The translations under genes were made by a program, and so were the position numbers. A DNA stretch of 64,000 nucleotides from Hafnia paralvei ATCC 29927. GTDB taxonomy: Bacteria; Pseudomonadota; Gammaproteobacteria; Enterobacterales; Enterobacteriaceae. Each line of letters starts with the position of its first letter. Position 1 is the first letter of the stretch. This document shows, piece after piece, positions 35,563 through 44,763 of the stretch. The notes under the pieces were generated by a model that saw nothing but the letters and a program-made list of their open reading frames with translations, did not search any database and was not told the DNA's origin. Location: positions 186,001-250,000 of the forward strand of contig NZ_LXET01000007.1 in NCBI RefSeq assembly GCF_001655005.1, in the 5' to 3' direction.

Positions 35563-36474
35563 ATGACCACATCCTCCCAGCTTAAAGACGCTGATTTCGA
35601 AGTCTGGCTTGCCCAAATTAATCAGGCCTGTGGACGCTTTGCGGCAAAAACGTTGGGGGAAGGGTTTAGTGGCTCGGTGCAAGAGTTTCGCTCAGGAGCA
35701 TTACGTCTGAGCGTCGTGGATATTGCGCAAACCAAGCTGTATCGCACGCCGCAGGAAATCGCTCAGAGCGATGGCTCCTATTTTTACACGGTATTTCAGC
35801 TCAGCGGCCATTCTGAAATGGAGCAGGAAGGGCAACGAGCGCTACTTTCCGCCGGAGACATCACGCTCATCGATGCTGCAAAACCTAGCACTTTTACCTT
35901 CAGTGAGACCTCTAGCCAGATATCACTACTGCTGCCACGCGGCTACCTAGAACGTAATTTGCAGTTTGCCGATCTCCGCTGTGCACAACGCTTGGCGGCT
36001 GGTGCGCCGATGGTGCGGCTTAGCCAGCAGTTGGTGCAAGAAAGTATGCGTAATAGCACGCTAGATCAGCAGGAGAGCGAAGCGGTTTTAGATGCCGTGG
36101 CTACGCTATTGCGTCCAGCGCTGATCGCCCGTGATGATGATGCGCCGCAGGATAAAGTTTTCCATCGCACGCTCTCTTTTATTGATAAACATATTCAGTC
36201 CGAATCGTTACGCCCAGAGTGGATTGCCAGTGAGGTGGGAGTTTCGGTGCGTAGCCTCTACCGCATGTTTGCGCGTAAAGGACTGGTGGTGGCGCAGTAT
36301 ATTAAAAATCGCCGTCTAGACCTGTGTGCTAACGCGTTACGCAGTGCGCCCGTGAGACAAAAATTGTCGGACATTGGCTATTCGTGGGGTTTTGCCGATC
36401 ACAGCCATTTCTCCACCGCTTTCAAAATGCGCTTTGGTGTCACGCCAGGCGAATACCGCAAACAGTATCGTTAG
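35563..36474 (+). CDS. feaR: AraC-family activator FeaR
   Basis: 303 residues (E. coli 301). The N-terminal region is the cupin-like AraC-binding-type sensor (about 20-160: VVDIAQTKLYRTPQEIAQSDGSYFYTVFQLSG), and the C-terminus has two helix-turn-helix motifs (WIASEVGVSVRSLYRMFARKGL about 222-245, LSDIGYSWGFADHSHFSTAFKMRFGVTPGEYR about 267-298). FeaR activates tynA and feaB in response to tyramine, phenylethylamine or their aldehydes. It lies 376 bp upstream of tynA on the same strand. Confidence 0.93.
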   Translation: MTTSSQLKDADFEVWLAQINQACGRFAAKTLGEGFSGSVQEFRSGALRLSVVDIAQTKLYRTPQEIAQSDGSYFYTVFQLSGHSEMEQEGQRALLSAGDITLIDAAKPSTFTFSETSSQISLLLPRGYLERNLQFADLRCAQRLAAGAPMVRLSQQLVQESMRNSTLDQQESEAVLDAVATLLRPALIARDDDAPQDKVFHRTLSFIDKHIQSESLRPEWIASEVGVSVRSLYRMFARKGLVVAQYIKNRRLDLCANALRSAPVRQKLSDIGYSWGFADHSHFSTAFKMRFGVTPGEYRKQYR

Positions 36475-36850
36475 TCTCATCTCTGTGAGTTTGTCATCAG
36501 TGGCAAAGCTGATGGCATACACAACAAATTAATCCCTCCAACGAATTGCTATGTTTGAGCTGGGTCAGCCGATACTGACTCATTAAACCGTAGCAGAGCG
36601 TGGCGGCAGACCAACAATAAGACATATTAAAGCCCCTAACAAAAACCTGTCCCCAAGATAATTCGAGTTGTACAGAGGCAACACATCGGTGAATTAGCTG
36701 TGTGAGTACAGCCAACGAAATACAGCGAGAAGTATGACGGGGATATTGAGGAACTGACTTTCGTAAGCATGCAGCTATACCAGGTCGAGATTATCCCGCG
36801 CACTGATTCACTGACATGAATGCCAATTTCTAGTGGTGAGGTAATAAATA
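36475..36850. promoter_or_regulatory. feaR-tynA intergenic region
   Basis: 376 bp without a gene. The centre (36649-36745) is a shortened ERIC-like repeat. The rest should contain the tynA promoter and FeaR sites, which I cannot mark with confidence. Confidence 0.5.
36649..36745. repeat. Shortened ERIC-like repeat
   Basis: GTCCCCAAGATAATTCGAGTTG at the left and CAGCCAACG ... GAGAAGTATGACGGGGATA at the right match the two ends of ERIC elements (consensus ends TATACCC...AATTCGAGTTG and CTTGAAGTATGACGGGTATA), but the middle is shorter than the usual 126 bp and the terminal inverted repeat is worn. Confidence 0.7.
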
Positions 36851-39166
36851 ATGTTTCGCAAAACCGTGTTTTCAAAAACAGCACTGCATAAAAAAACGAT
36901 GACTAAGAAACGACTGCCGGTTGCGATTGCGCTGGCATTAGGGGTGTTGACCTCTGCTGGCTGGCAAACGACCGCACAGGCTCACGGTGCCGCAGCCCAT
37001 ATGGTTCCGATGGAAAAAACATTAGAGGAATTTGGTGCTGACGTACATTGGGATGACTACGCACGTATGTTTATCCTCTCCAAAGACGGTGCTTATATCA
37101 AGGTCAAGCCAGACACCAACGAAGCTATTGTTAACGGCAAACCATTGAAACTGGCGGTGCCGATAGTGTTCCGCAACAAAGTGGCATATATGTCGGAAGA
37201 CTTTATTAATGAGGTTTTTCAGTCTGGTTTAGATCAAACCTTCGCGATTGAAAAACGCGCCCATCCACTGAATCCTCTCAGCGCTAATGAAATTAAAACT
37301 GCAGTCGATGTGATTAAAGCATCCGATAACTATCGAGATAATTTCCGATTTACTGAGATTTCACTGCGCGAGCCACCCAAAGACGAAGTTTGGCAGTTTG
37401 TGTTAGCGGGTAAAACCGTGGAGCAACCGCGTCAGGCGAACGTGACCGTGTTGGATGGTAAGCACGTGGTGGAGAGCGTTATCGATCTGAAAGATAAAAA
37501 AGTGGTGTCGTGGACGCCCATAAAAGATGCGCAGGGTATGGTACTGCTGGATGATTTCTCCACCGTTCAGTCAGTGATTAACGCTAGCACCGATTTTGCC
37601 GCAGTGCTGAAAAAACGTGGGATTAACGACCCGAGTAAGGTGATCACTACGCCGTTAACCGTGGGGTATTTTGATGGCAAAGATGGCCTAACGCAGGATC
37701 AGCGCTTGTTGAAAGTCGTTAGCTATTTAGATGTTGGCGATGGCAATTACTGGGCTCACCCGATTGAAAATCTGGTCGCGGTGGTCGATCTTGAGCAGAA
37801 GAAGATCATTAAGATTGAAGAGGGGCCAGTGATCCCCGTGCCGATGGCGCCGCGTCCGTTTGATGGACGCGATCGCAAAGCACCAGAGATCAAGCCGCTA
37901 GAAATCGTTGAGCCAGAAGGGAAAAACTACACCATTACCGGCAACACGATTCATTGGCAGAATTGGGATTTCCACGTTGGCTTGAATTCACGCGTTGGGC
38001 CGATCATTTCGACCGTGACTTACAACGATCAGGGTAAAAAACGGAAGATCATGTATGAGGGATCGTTAGGAGGCATGATCGTCCCTTATGGCGATCCGGA
38101 TATTGGCTGGTATTTCAAAGCCTATTTGGACTCTGGCGATTATGGTATGGGAACTCTGACCTCACCGATTGCGCGTGGCAAAGATGCGCCATCAAACGCG
38201 GTGTTAATCGATCAAACTATCGCTGATTACACCGGTAAACCGATGACCATTCCGCGGGCAATGGCAATATTCGAACGCTATGCGGGGCCAGAATACAAGC
38301 ATCAGGAGATGGGGCAACCCAACGTCAGCGCTGAGCGCCGTGAACTGGTGGTACGTTGGATTAGTACGGTGGGTAACTACGACTATATTTTTGACTGGGT
38401 ATTCCACCAGAACGGCACTATTGGCATTGATGCTGGGGCAACGGGGATCGAAGCGGTGAAGGGCGTAAAAGCGCGCACTATGCAGGATCCAACCGCTAAA
38501 GATGACACCAAATATGGCACGCTTATCGATCATAATATCGTGGGCACAACGCATCAGCATATCTATAACTTCCGCTTGGATATGGACATTGATGGCGAGA
38601 ACAACAGCTTGGTTGAGCTCAATCCAGATGTGAAACCGAACGATCGCAGCGGCCCGCGTACCAGTACCATGCAGGTGGATCAGGTCGATGTGAAAAGCGA
38701 AAAAGACGCGGCGCAGAAATTTGATCCTTCAACCATCCGTTTGTTAAGCAATACCAACATAACCAACAAAATGGGAAACCCTGTTTCTTACCAGTTGATC
38801 CCTTATGCGGGAGGAACTCATCCCATCGCTAAAGGCGCTAACTTCGGTAAAGATGAGTGGATTTACCATCGTTTGAGCTTTATGGATAAACAGCTTTGGG
38901 TGACGCGCTACAACGCGGATGAACGTTATCCGGAAGGTAAGTATCCGAACCGTTCTATTCACGACACGGGGCTAGGGCAATATTCCTCTGATAATCAGTC
39001 AATTGAAAACACCGATAACGTCGTGTGGCTCACAACGGGTACCACGCACGTTGCCCGTGCGGAAGAGTGGCCCATTATGCCAACCGAATGGGTACATGCT
39101 CTGCTGAAACCGTGGAACTTCTTTAGCGAAACTCCGACGCTGGATTTGAGCGGAAAAAAGGAATAA
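36851..39166 (+). CDS. tynA: Periplasmic primary-amine oxidase TynA
   Basis: 771 residues (E. coli 757), copper amine oxidase. A signal peptide covers about the first 44 residues, with cleavage near AQAHG. The cofactor Tyr is in GNYDYIFDW (Tyr510, converted to topaquinone); the copper His pair is in THQHIYNF and the third His in THVARAEEWP. The active-site base is in the YFDGKDGL...DVGDGNYW region. It oxidises tyramine and phenylethylamine to aldehydes, ammonia and hydrogen peroxide. GAGGT lies about 9 bases before the ATG at 36851. It is convergent with feaB, which handles the aldehyde. Confidence 0.95.
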   Translation: MFRKTVFSKTALHKKTMTKKRLPVAIALALGVLTSAGWQTTAQAHGAAAHMVPMEKTLEEFGADVHWDDYARMFILSKDGAYIKVKPDTNEAIVNGKPLKLAVPIVFRNKVAYMSEDFINEVFQSGLDQTFAIEKRAHPLNPLSANEIKTAVDVIKASDNYRDNFRFTEISLREPPKDEVWQFVLAGKTVEQPRQANVTVLDGKHVVESVIDLKDKKVVSWTPIKDAQGMVLLDDFSTVQSVINASTDFAAVLKKRGINDPSKVITTPLTVGYFDGKDGLTQDQRLLKVVSYLDVGDGNYWAHPIENLVAVVDLEQKKIIKIEEGPVIPVPMAPRPFDGRDRKAPEIKPLEIVEPEGKNYTITGNTIHWQNWDFHVGLNSRVGPIISTVTYNDQGKKRKIMYEGSLGGMIVPYGDPDIGWYFKAYLDSGDYGMGTLTSPIARGKDAPSNAVLIDQTIADYTGKPMTIPRAMAIFERYAGPEYKHQEMGQPNVSAERRELVVRWISTVGNYDYIFDWVFHQNGTIGIDAGATGIEAVKGVKARTMQDPTAKDDTKYGTLIDHNIVGTTHQHIYNFRLDMDIDGENNSLVELNPDVKPNDRSGPRTSTMQVDQVDVKSEKDAAQKFDPSTIRLLSNTNITNKMGNPVSYQLIPYAGGTHPIAKGANFGKDEWIYHRLSFMDKQLWVTRYNADERYPEGKYPNRSIHDTGLGQYSSDNQSIENTDNVVWLTTGTTHVARAEEWPIMPTEWVHALLKPWNFFSETPTLDLSGKKE

Positions 39167-39184
39167 GTCAGTAACGCAAAAATT

Positions 39185-39212
39185 AAGGGGTTGCATCTAG
39201 CAACCCCTTTTT
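39185..39212. terminator. Bidirectional terminator tynA/feaB
   Basis: AAGGGGTTGC and GCAACCCCTT pair around ATCTA, followed by TTT on the plus strand and by TTAATTTTTG on the minus strand. It ends both convergent transcripts. Confidence 0.92.
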
Positions 39213-39242
39213 GTCTTTCGAAGATAAACGTATCAGCAGAAC

Positions 39243-40742
39243 TCAATATCTAACACATACCGTTTTGGTTTCGGTATAGGCATCTAGCCAATCAGTGCCA
39301 AAATCACGTCCGGTTCCTGACTGTTTTACGCCGCCAAAAGGCATGTTTGCGTCGATCAGAGTATGGCTGTTGACCCACACAGTACCGGCCTGAATTCGCG
39401 GGGTATAAGCCATGGCCGTTTGCAGGCTGGTGGTCCATAGGCTGGCAGTGAGTCCGTAGTCGGTGTCGTTGGCCTGATGCAGAGCCTCTTCGGCGTTTTT
39501 GACACGAATAAGATTAACTACTGGGCCGAAAACCTCTTCACGCGCCAGATTTAGCGCAGCATCTGGATTAATCACCAGCGTCGGTGGAATATAGAATCCT
39601 TGTGTGTCTGGCCCAGCCGCGCCACTGATTAGCTCGGCGTTTTTGGCTTTGGCATCTTGCAGGTAAGAGGCGACCTTATCGCGATGTTGACGTGAAACTA
39701 GCGGATTGATCTGCGTTAATGCATCCATTCCTGGGCCAACGGAGAGTGATTTTACCGCTTGTTCAAAACCCGCAACCAGTGAGTCGAAAATGGGTTCTTC
39801 AATGTAGATTCGAGAACTGGCGGCGCAAACCTGTCCTTGATTGAGGAAGCTCCCCGCCATCAGTCCCTCAATCACCTGCTGTTGATCCGCGTCTTTCAGC
39901 ACGATAGCCGGGTTTTTTCCGCCTAATTCTAGAGTGACGCGGGTTAGTCGATCGGCTGCGGCGCGGGCAATACCTTTGCCAACCGGTGTAGAGCCGGTAA
40001 AACTGACCTTCGCGACTAATGGGTGTTCCGTCAACGCTTTACCGCATACAGAACCTTTGCCGGTGACGATATTAAATACGCCATCAGGAATACCGGCTTC
40101 GCTGGCTAGCTCAGCCATGCGTAGCAGCGTGAGCGGGGTGGTCTCAGAGGGTTTAATCACGATAGAGCAGCCTGCAGCCAGCGCAGGCATCACTTTCCAG
40201 ATACCTATCATCAGTGGAAAATTCCACGGCACAATACCAGCAACGACGCCAATAGGCTCTTTGCGAGTGTAGGCCATGTATTTCGCTCCGGCAGGCATAG
40301 GGATAGAGACATCCATCGTTTGACCGGTAATTTTAGTTGTTAGCCCTGCGGTATAGCGCATCCAGTTCAGAGTACAACCGACCTCAAAAGCGCGGGAAAT
40401 ATTGATGGATTTACCTTGCTCCAGCGTTTCGAGCTGGGCGAGCTCTTCGGCATGCTGTTCGACTAAATCGGCGTAACGCAGCAAAATACGTTCACGCTCT
40501 GCGGGTAAACGTTGAGCCCAAACGCCAGAATGAAAGGCCTGATGAGCGGAGGTGACCGCGCGGGAGACGTCTTCAGCGTTGGCATCGGCGGAGGACGATA
40601 TTTGTGCTCCGTCCGCAGGGTTATAAATGGCTAAACGTTCATCGGCGGTAGATTCTTGCCACTTTCCATTGATATAGAGTCCGTGCTGACGGTCAAGGAA
40701 ACGCGAAACGCTGTCCAGTATGGCTACTTTATTATCGGGCAT
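39243..40742 (-). CDS. feaB: Phenylacetaldehyde dehydrogenase FeaB
   Basis: 499 residues, the E. coli length. Aldehyde dehydrogenase signatures: VPWNFPLMIGIWKVMPALAAGC, FTGSTPVGKGIARAA, the catalytic Glu in TLELGGKNPAIVL (about 264) and Cys in NQGQVCAASSRIYIE (about 298). It turns phenylacetaldehyde or 4-hydroxyphenylacetaldehyde into the acids. In E. coli feaB follows tynA-divergent feaR; here it is on the opposite strand to tynA and feaR. Confidence 0.93.
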   Translation of the reverse strand: MPDNKVAILDSVSRFLDRQHGLYINGKWQESTADERLAIYNPADGAQISSSADANAEDVSRAVTSAHQAFHSGVWAQRLPAERERILLRYADLVEQHAEELAQLETLEQGKSINISRAFEVGCTLNWMRYTAGLTTKITGQTMDVSIPMPAGAKYMAYTRKEPIGVVAGIVPWNFPLMIGIWKVMPALAAGCSIVIKPSETTPLTLLRMAELASEAGIPDGVFNIVTGKGSVCGKALTEHPLVAKVSFTGSTPVGKGIARAAADRLTRVTLELGGKNPAIVLKDADQQQVIEGLMAGSFLNQGQVCAASSRIYIEEPIFDSLVAGFEQAVKSLSVGPGMDALTQINPLVSRQHRDKVASYLQDAKAKNAELISGAAGPDTQGFYIPPTLVINPDAALNLAREEVFGPVVNLIRVKNAEEALHQANDTDYGLTASLWTTSLQTAMAYTPRIQAGTVWVNSHTLIDANMPFGGVKQSGTGRDFGTDWLDAYTETKTVCVRY

Positions 40743-41043
40743 AAGCCCTCCCGTCGGTCAAAAGGAGTTTGGTGAGAGATGGGTCTGATCGCTGAGCGAC
40801 AACCCAGTCATGACCTCATGAGTCTATAACAAGGATAGTCATCTCTTTTTGCTGTGCCTGACATTTGCTTGGTGGGATATGACAGCGAGAACAATAAATC
40901 CATTTTAACTTTCACGATCAAAGCGTCGCATTCCTTCACCGCATGCAGGGCACGCACTTGCCTAAAGTATTGCCACTGATTGCCGATAATTCGTCCACCC
41001 CTACTCTTATCATTGAACGACTTACCGACAAGGAATCCTCCCT
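40743..41043. promoter_or_regulatory. Divergent region between feaB and the chemoreceptor gene
   Basis: 301 bp, no gene. It holds the FliA promoter of the chemoreceptor gene (separate entry) and, on the minus strand, an unmarked feaB promoter. Confidence 0.5.
40963..40989 (+). promoter_or_regulatory. FliA (sigma-28) promoter of the chemoreceptor gene
   Basis: TAAAGTAT (40963-40970), an 11-base spacer and GCCGATAA (40982-40989) match the flagellar sigma factor consensus. It lies 54 bases before the GTG start, so the gene is probably expressed with the flagellar regulon. Confidence 0.88.
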
Positions 41044-42603
41044 GTGTTGAAGAACATTTCGTTGCGAACGGGTTTATTGGTTTTGTTGTTGTTGATTACG
41101 TTACTTTTATTGGTGGTTAGCGCATTGGGACTGATAACGATCCACAGAGATCGTGCGGCGCTGGTGGAGCTTAATCAGATACAAGGCACCGAGCTCAATA
41201 GTTTGAATGGCAGTAATACACAAACGCTGATTGCTCGTGCGAATGCGTCCTTAGCCGTGCGCAAGATAGAGATTGGATTGCTGGATGAAGGCGCGGCGTT
41301 AAGCCGTAAGATCGTACAGAATATAAAAGATTCGCAGCAGCAGATGCAGCGCTTCGCCGAGATCAGCAGGCAGACTGAGCGTAATACCGATTTGGATCAA
41401 CGGGTGTTGAGCACCTATCAGTCCTACATCAAGCAAGGTATAGAACCTATGTTAGCGGCACTGAATAAGCAATATACCGATGAGTATTACGAAGTATTGG
41501 AAAATAAGCTTACGCCGCTGAGTATCGGTTTTAGTCACGCAATCAACGAATTTAATACTTATGCGCAGGGCGCAGTGGAACAAAGGCTGCAGGATTCAGA
41601 AACTAGCGAAAGCCGGATGCGGTTGCTGATTCTGGTTGTTGCACTGCTCACGCTGGTGATGGTGGTGACGTCGTGGTTAGTGTTGCGCCTTATGCTGCTC
41701 AAACCCTTGGACGCGACGATAGGTCATCTAGAAGTCGTGGCGGCGGGTGATTTAACTCAGCCTTTGCTTCCAGCCAGTAGCAAAGAGCTCAACCGTTTAA
41801 CACAGGCGATTGAAACCATGCAGCAGTCGCTGCGTAAGTCTGTGAGTGAAGTGCGTGAGACCAGCGAGCAAATTGATATAGGTAGCCGTGAATTGGCTGC
41901 GGGTAATCTTAATTTGTCGCAGCGTACGGAAGAGTCAGCGGCATCGCTAGAACAAACCGCGGCTAGCATGGAACAGCTTACCGCAACGGTGAAGCTCAAT
42001 GCGGATAACGCAGAACAGGCGCATCAGCTGGCACGTAAAGTATCCGACACCGCAGACCGTGGTAGTGAAGCCGTATGTTACGTAATGGAAAAAATGGATG
42101 AGATCGCCGAGAGCTCGGGGCGTATTGCCGATATTCTTGAAGTCATCGACGGCATTGCCTTTCAGACGAATATTCTTGCGTTGAATGCTGCGGTTGAGGC
42201 TGCCCGCGCAGGCGAACAGGGGCGTGGTTTTGCGGTGGTCGCCAGTGAAGTTCGCAATCTGGCACAGCGCAGTGGTCAGGCGGCCAAAGAGATCCGCTCA
42301 CTCATTTCCACCTCGCAAACGCGCGTCAGCGAAGGTGCAAAAATGGCATATCAGGCTGGTGAAACCATGGATGAGATCTCTGGTGAAGTGATGCGTGTGA
42401 CCGGATTGATGAAAGAGATTTCTGGTGCCTCTAAGGAACAGAGCCGAGGGATCGAACAGGTAAATCTGGCTGTCACCCAGATGGATGAAGTTGCTCAGCA
42501 AAATGCGGCATTGGTAGAAGAGGCCGCTGCGGCCACGCGTTCTTTGGAGACTCAGTCGCAGCAGCTCATGATGTCGATGGCGGCGTTTAGGGTCAGCACC
42601 TAA
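41044..42603 (+). CDS. Methyl-accepting chemotaxis protein
   Basis: 519 residues starting at a GTG (AAGGA about 9 bases upstream). Two membrane helices (about 10-32 and 191-213) bracket a periplasmic four-helix-bundle sensor; a HAMP domain follows (about 214-266). The cytoplasmic domain has the strongly conserved hairpin tip (GIAFQTNILALNAAVEAARAGEQGRGFAVVASEVR, about 367-401 in shortened form) and flanking methylation helices. It ends at AAFRVST without the C-terminal NWETF-type pentapeptide, so it would depend on other receptors for CheR/CheB adaptation. Ligand unknown; its position next to feaB raises the possibility of aromatic-amine taxis, which is a guess. Confidence 0.9.
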   Translation: MLKNISLRTGLLVLLLLITLLLLVVSALGLITIHRDRAALVELNQIQGTELNSLNGSNTQTLIARANASLAVRKIEIGLLDEGAALSRKIVQNIKDSQQQMQRFAEISRQTERNTDLDQRVLSTYQSYIKQGIEPMLAALNKQYTDEYYEVLENKLTPLSIGFSHAINEFNTYAQGAVEQRLQDSETSESRMRLLILVVALLTLVMVVTSWLVLRLMLLKPLDATIGHLEVVAAGDLTQPLLPASSKELNRLTQAIETMQQSLRKSVSEVRETSEQIDIGSRELAAGNLNLSQRTEESAASLEQTAASMEQLTATVKLNADNAEQAHQLARKVSDTADRGSEAVCYVMEKMDEIAESSGRIADILEVIDGIAFQTNILALNAAVEAARAGEQGRGFAVVASEVRNLAQRSGQAAKEIRSLISTSQTRVSEGAKMAYQAGETMDEISGEVMRVTGLMKEISGASKEQSRGIEQVNLAVTQMDEVAQQNAALVEEAAAATRSLETQSQQLMMSMAAFRVST

Positions 42604-42609
42604 GTTGAC

Positions 42610-42632
42610 GACCTCCCCTAAAAGGGGAGGTC
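42610..42632. terminator. Convergent terminator chemoreceptor/pirin
   Basis: GACCTCCCC and GGGGAGGTC pair perfectly around TAAAA. There is no T-run, but it lies exactly between the two convergent genes. Confidence 0.65.
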
Positions 42633-42633
42633 A

Positions 42634-43521
42634 TTACGGCATTTCAGGTGACAATGTACGTTCGCCGTCAAAGCCTTGTACGGTGCCAAAACGTCCGGTG
42701 TCCTGATTCCATTCGGCAATTGACTGACGTAATTCTTCTTTGCTACGGCCAACAAAATTCCACCACATTAATACCTGCTCACCCAATGGTTCACCTCCGA
42801 GGAATAGCAAGCGAGTTTTAGGCGCAAGAGTGACATTTAGCCGCGTATGTTGCGTGCCTATATAGGCCAGTTCATTTTCACCAAAACGTTCCCCTTCAAT
42901 ATTGATTTCGCCCTCCAATACAAACAGACCGTACTCAAAATCAGGCTGGAGTTTTAGCTGGGTATTTGAACCATCAGGAGTATAAAGATCGACGCCCAGC
43001 AGCTCAGAGAAACAGAGCGTAGGGGCATGAAAGCTCGCATAATCGCCGGCCAGCAGCGTGTGGCGGATACCGTCGGCGTCCCAAACGGGTAACGTTGGAT
43101 AATGGTCAAAACGCGGCGGCATATCTTTTACCGCTTCGGGTAACGCAATCCATAGCTGAGCCGCGTGCAGGCGAGTGAACCCTGGCACTGACTCTTCTGT
43201 ATGGGCGATGCCGTGACCTGCGGTCATGAGATTGACCTGTCCGGGGCGAATGATTTGCTCGTAGCCAAGGCTATCGCGATGCAGTACTTCACCTTCCAGC
43301 ATCCAAGTGAACGTCTGCAAACAGGTGTGAGGATGTGGCGCGACTCGAAAGCCGCCGGTGCTATTTTTTAGCACCGATGGACCCGCGTGATCGAGAAAGC
43401 ACCATGCGCCAATCAAGCGGCGTTCTTTCACTGGAATGGCTCGTGATACGGGGATTCCACCCACGTCTTTGATGCGGGACGTGATGCGCTGAAGCGACGT
43501 AGAATTGAAACTACTATCCAT
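42634..43521 (-). CDS. Pirin-family cupin protein
   Basis: 295 residues. The N-terminal cupin has the pirin motif GFRVAPHPHTCLQTFTWMLEGEVLHRDSLG, which supplies the metal-binding His and Glu, and the C-terminal part has the pirin-specific LFLGGEPLGEQVLMWWNFVGRS. Relatives such as YhhW degrade quercetin as 2,3-dioxygenases, and others act as redox regulators. Length is typical for pirins with a full C-terminal domain. Monocistronic by position. Confidence 0.85.
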   Translation of the reverse strand: MDSSFNSTSLQRITSRIKDVGGIPVSRAIPVKERRLIGAWCFLDHAGPSVLKNSTGGFRVAPHPHTCLQTFTWMLEGEVLHRDSLGYEQIIRPGQVNLMTAGHGIAHTEESVPGFTRLHAAQLWIALPEAVKDMPPRFDHYPTLPVWDADGIRHTLLAGDYASFHAPTLCFSELLGVDLYTPDGSNTQLKLQPDFEYGLFVLEGEINIEGERFGENELAYIGTQHTRLNVTLAPKTRLLFLGGEPLGEQVLMWWNFVGRSKEELRQSIAEWNQDTGRFGTVQGFDGERTLSPEMP

Positions 43522-43621
43522 AATCGTCCTCTTAAATCATCAGTAGGGTATAGGGTAACAGCTATCTCATCCTATACCACTTGATGACGAGTTGCAGTGG
43601 CGCGTTATCTGATTAAATAAT

Positions 43622-44326
43622 CTAGCTAGAGCTACCGCCAATTCGGCTGTAATAGGCCTGTTTAATTAAACGCTCATCCAGCAACACATTGACCAGATTA
43701 TCCAGATCGTCGGCAGAAACAGAGGCTGGGATCAGCGAAACGGTGATTTCGACATCGTCGTCACCGAAGGGCTCGACGTCCAAATGTGACATAAAGCAGT
43801 TCTCGGCTTTTAGCGTTTTCTTGACCAGAGAGAGGGCTTCTCGTTGATCGTTTTCTAAGGCGATAACGCAGATTTCATAGGTTGCATCACCGTGTTCATC
43901 GGTAAGCGGCTGGCGGTTGATCATATTGACCATAGGGCGCAGCAGGGTATTGGATGCCACAACAAAAAATGTTGCCATGCAGGCATCGGCAATCATTCCC
44001 GCTCCTGCACAGGCTCCGACGGCGGCAGATCCCCACAAGGTTGCTGCGGTATTAAGACCGCGGATGTTTAACCCCTCTTTCATAATCGTACCGGCACCCA
44101 GAAAACCAACGCCGGAGACGACGTAGGAAATCACGCGGACGGCCCCACCGGCGCCATCAATGCTCATTGCCAGATGCACGAAAATGGCGGCGCTAGTAGC
44201 AACCAGCGTATTGGTACGCAGTCCCGCGGTGCGCTGACGATACTGGCGCTCGTAGCCAATAATGGCTCCTAATAAAAAAGCGACCAGCAAAATAGTGAAT
44301 GTTTCATAATGCAGAGTGAAGTTCAT
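43622..44326 (-). CDS. mgtC: MgtC-family membrane protein
   Basis: 234 residues (Salmonella MgtC 231). Five membrane segments and the family signatures LLGAIIGYERQYRQRTAGLRTNTLVATSAA (Glu, Arg-rich, about 18-47), VSGVGFLGAGTIMKEGLNIRGLNTAATLWGSAAVG (about 70-104), then a soluble C-terminal ACT-like domain (about 148-225). In Salmonella MgtC is needed for growth at low Mg2+ and in macrophages and affects the ATP synthase. Here no mgtB follows. The leader is about 430 nt long with a PhoP-like box, a leader peptide and an attenuator. I use the symbol because both the protein and the leader type agree; a second SapB-like role is possible. Confidence 0.88.
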   Translation of the reverse strand: MNFTLHYETFTILLVAFLLGAIIGYERQYRQRTAGLRTNTLVATSAAIFVHLAMSIDGAGGAVRVISYVVSGVGFLGAGTIMKEGLNIRGLNTAATLWGSAAVGACAGAGMIADACMATFFVVASNTLLRPMVNMINRQPLTDEHGDATYEICVIALENDQREALSLVKKTLKAENCFMSHLDVEPFGDDDVEITVSLIPASVSADDLDNLVNVLLDERLIKQAYYSRIGGSSS

Positions 44327-44604
44327 GTTAAAAGCCTCAGAATTTAGCTCTGCTTGTTAGTAACGGAAATAATTTTATTTTGCTGGTGGAGTGAGTTTTA
44401 ACTCGACTCGCAGCAGGTGCGAATGAATAACACTATCGCCGTTGCGAATAAGCAGAAAATAAGATGTAGAGCCCCATCAGAATTAAATCTGATTAATGGC
44501 CACACGTTTTTTTGAGGCGTGTTAATTCAACGAGGCATGATACGCACGCAAGCGTAAGCCTGAACAATGAAGCTGCGGTGATGTTCTACGGAGAAGACTC
44601 TAAG
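44327..44604 (-). promoter_or_regulatory. Distal part of the mgtC leader
   Basis: About 280 nt between the attenuator and mgtC with no clear gene. A 14-codon frame MGLYILFSAYSQRR (44477-44433) lacks a ribosome binding site. mgtC itself has CTGAGG nine bases upstream of its ATG. Confidence 0.5.
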
Positions 44605-44662
44605 AGAAAAATAACACCACATCCTTTGTCTATGCAGGATGTGAGGTGGACATTATCACATC
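44605..44662 (-). promoter_or_regulatory. Attenuator in the mgtC leader: terminator with competing antiterminator
   Basis: Reading the minus strand: GATGTG (44662-44657), then CACATCCT (44643-44636), then AGGATGTG (44625-44618), then GGTGTTATTTTTC. CACATC can pair with either copy of GATGTG. Pairing with the downstream copy gives an intrinsic terminator followed by a U-rich run (TTATTTTT); pairing with the upstream copy prevents it. The upstream copy starts seven bases after the leader-peptide stop, where a terminating ribosome would cover it. Confidence 0.75.
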
Positions 44663-44668
44663 ATGCGA

Positions 44669-44710
44669 TTAGTTGAGAGGAACACGCCGTCTCGGTCTAT
44701 CGTTGTCCAT
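44669..44710 (-). CDS. mgtC leader peptide (MgtL/MgtP-like), 13 aa
   Basis: ATG at 44710-44708, stop TAA at 44671-44669, product MDNDRPRRRVPLN. AGGA lies six bases before the start. It resembles MgtL ([17 protein letters not shown]) in having acidic residues near the start and then Pro and Arg-Arg-Arg. Acidic and Pro-rich beginnings destabilise ribosomes at low Mg2+. The reading frame is followed at once by the competing hairpins. Confidence 0.75.
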   Translation of the reverse strand: MDNDRPRRRVPLN

Positions 44711-44763
44711 GTTATTTCCTATGTTTGAGAAGAAAAAATAGGTACTCAATTAATATTATGTGG

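Noticed and set aside
38204..38560. 118-codon minus frame inside tynA
   Set aside because: Shadow of the conserved amine oxidase reading frame.
44433..44477. 14-codon frame MGLYILFSAYSQRR in the mgtC leader as a second leader peptide
   Set aside because: No ribosome binding site before its ATG and no hairpin arranged around it.
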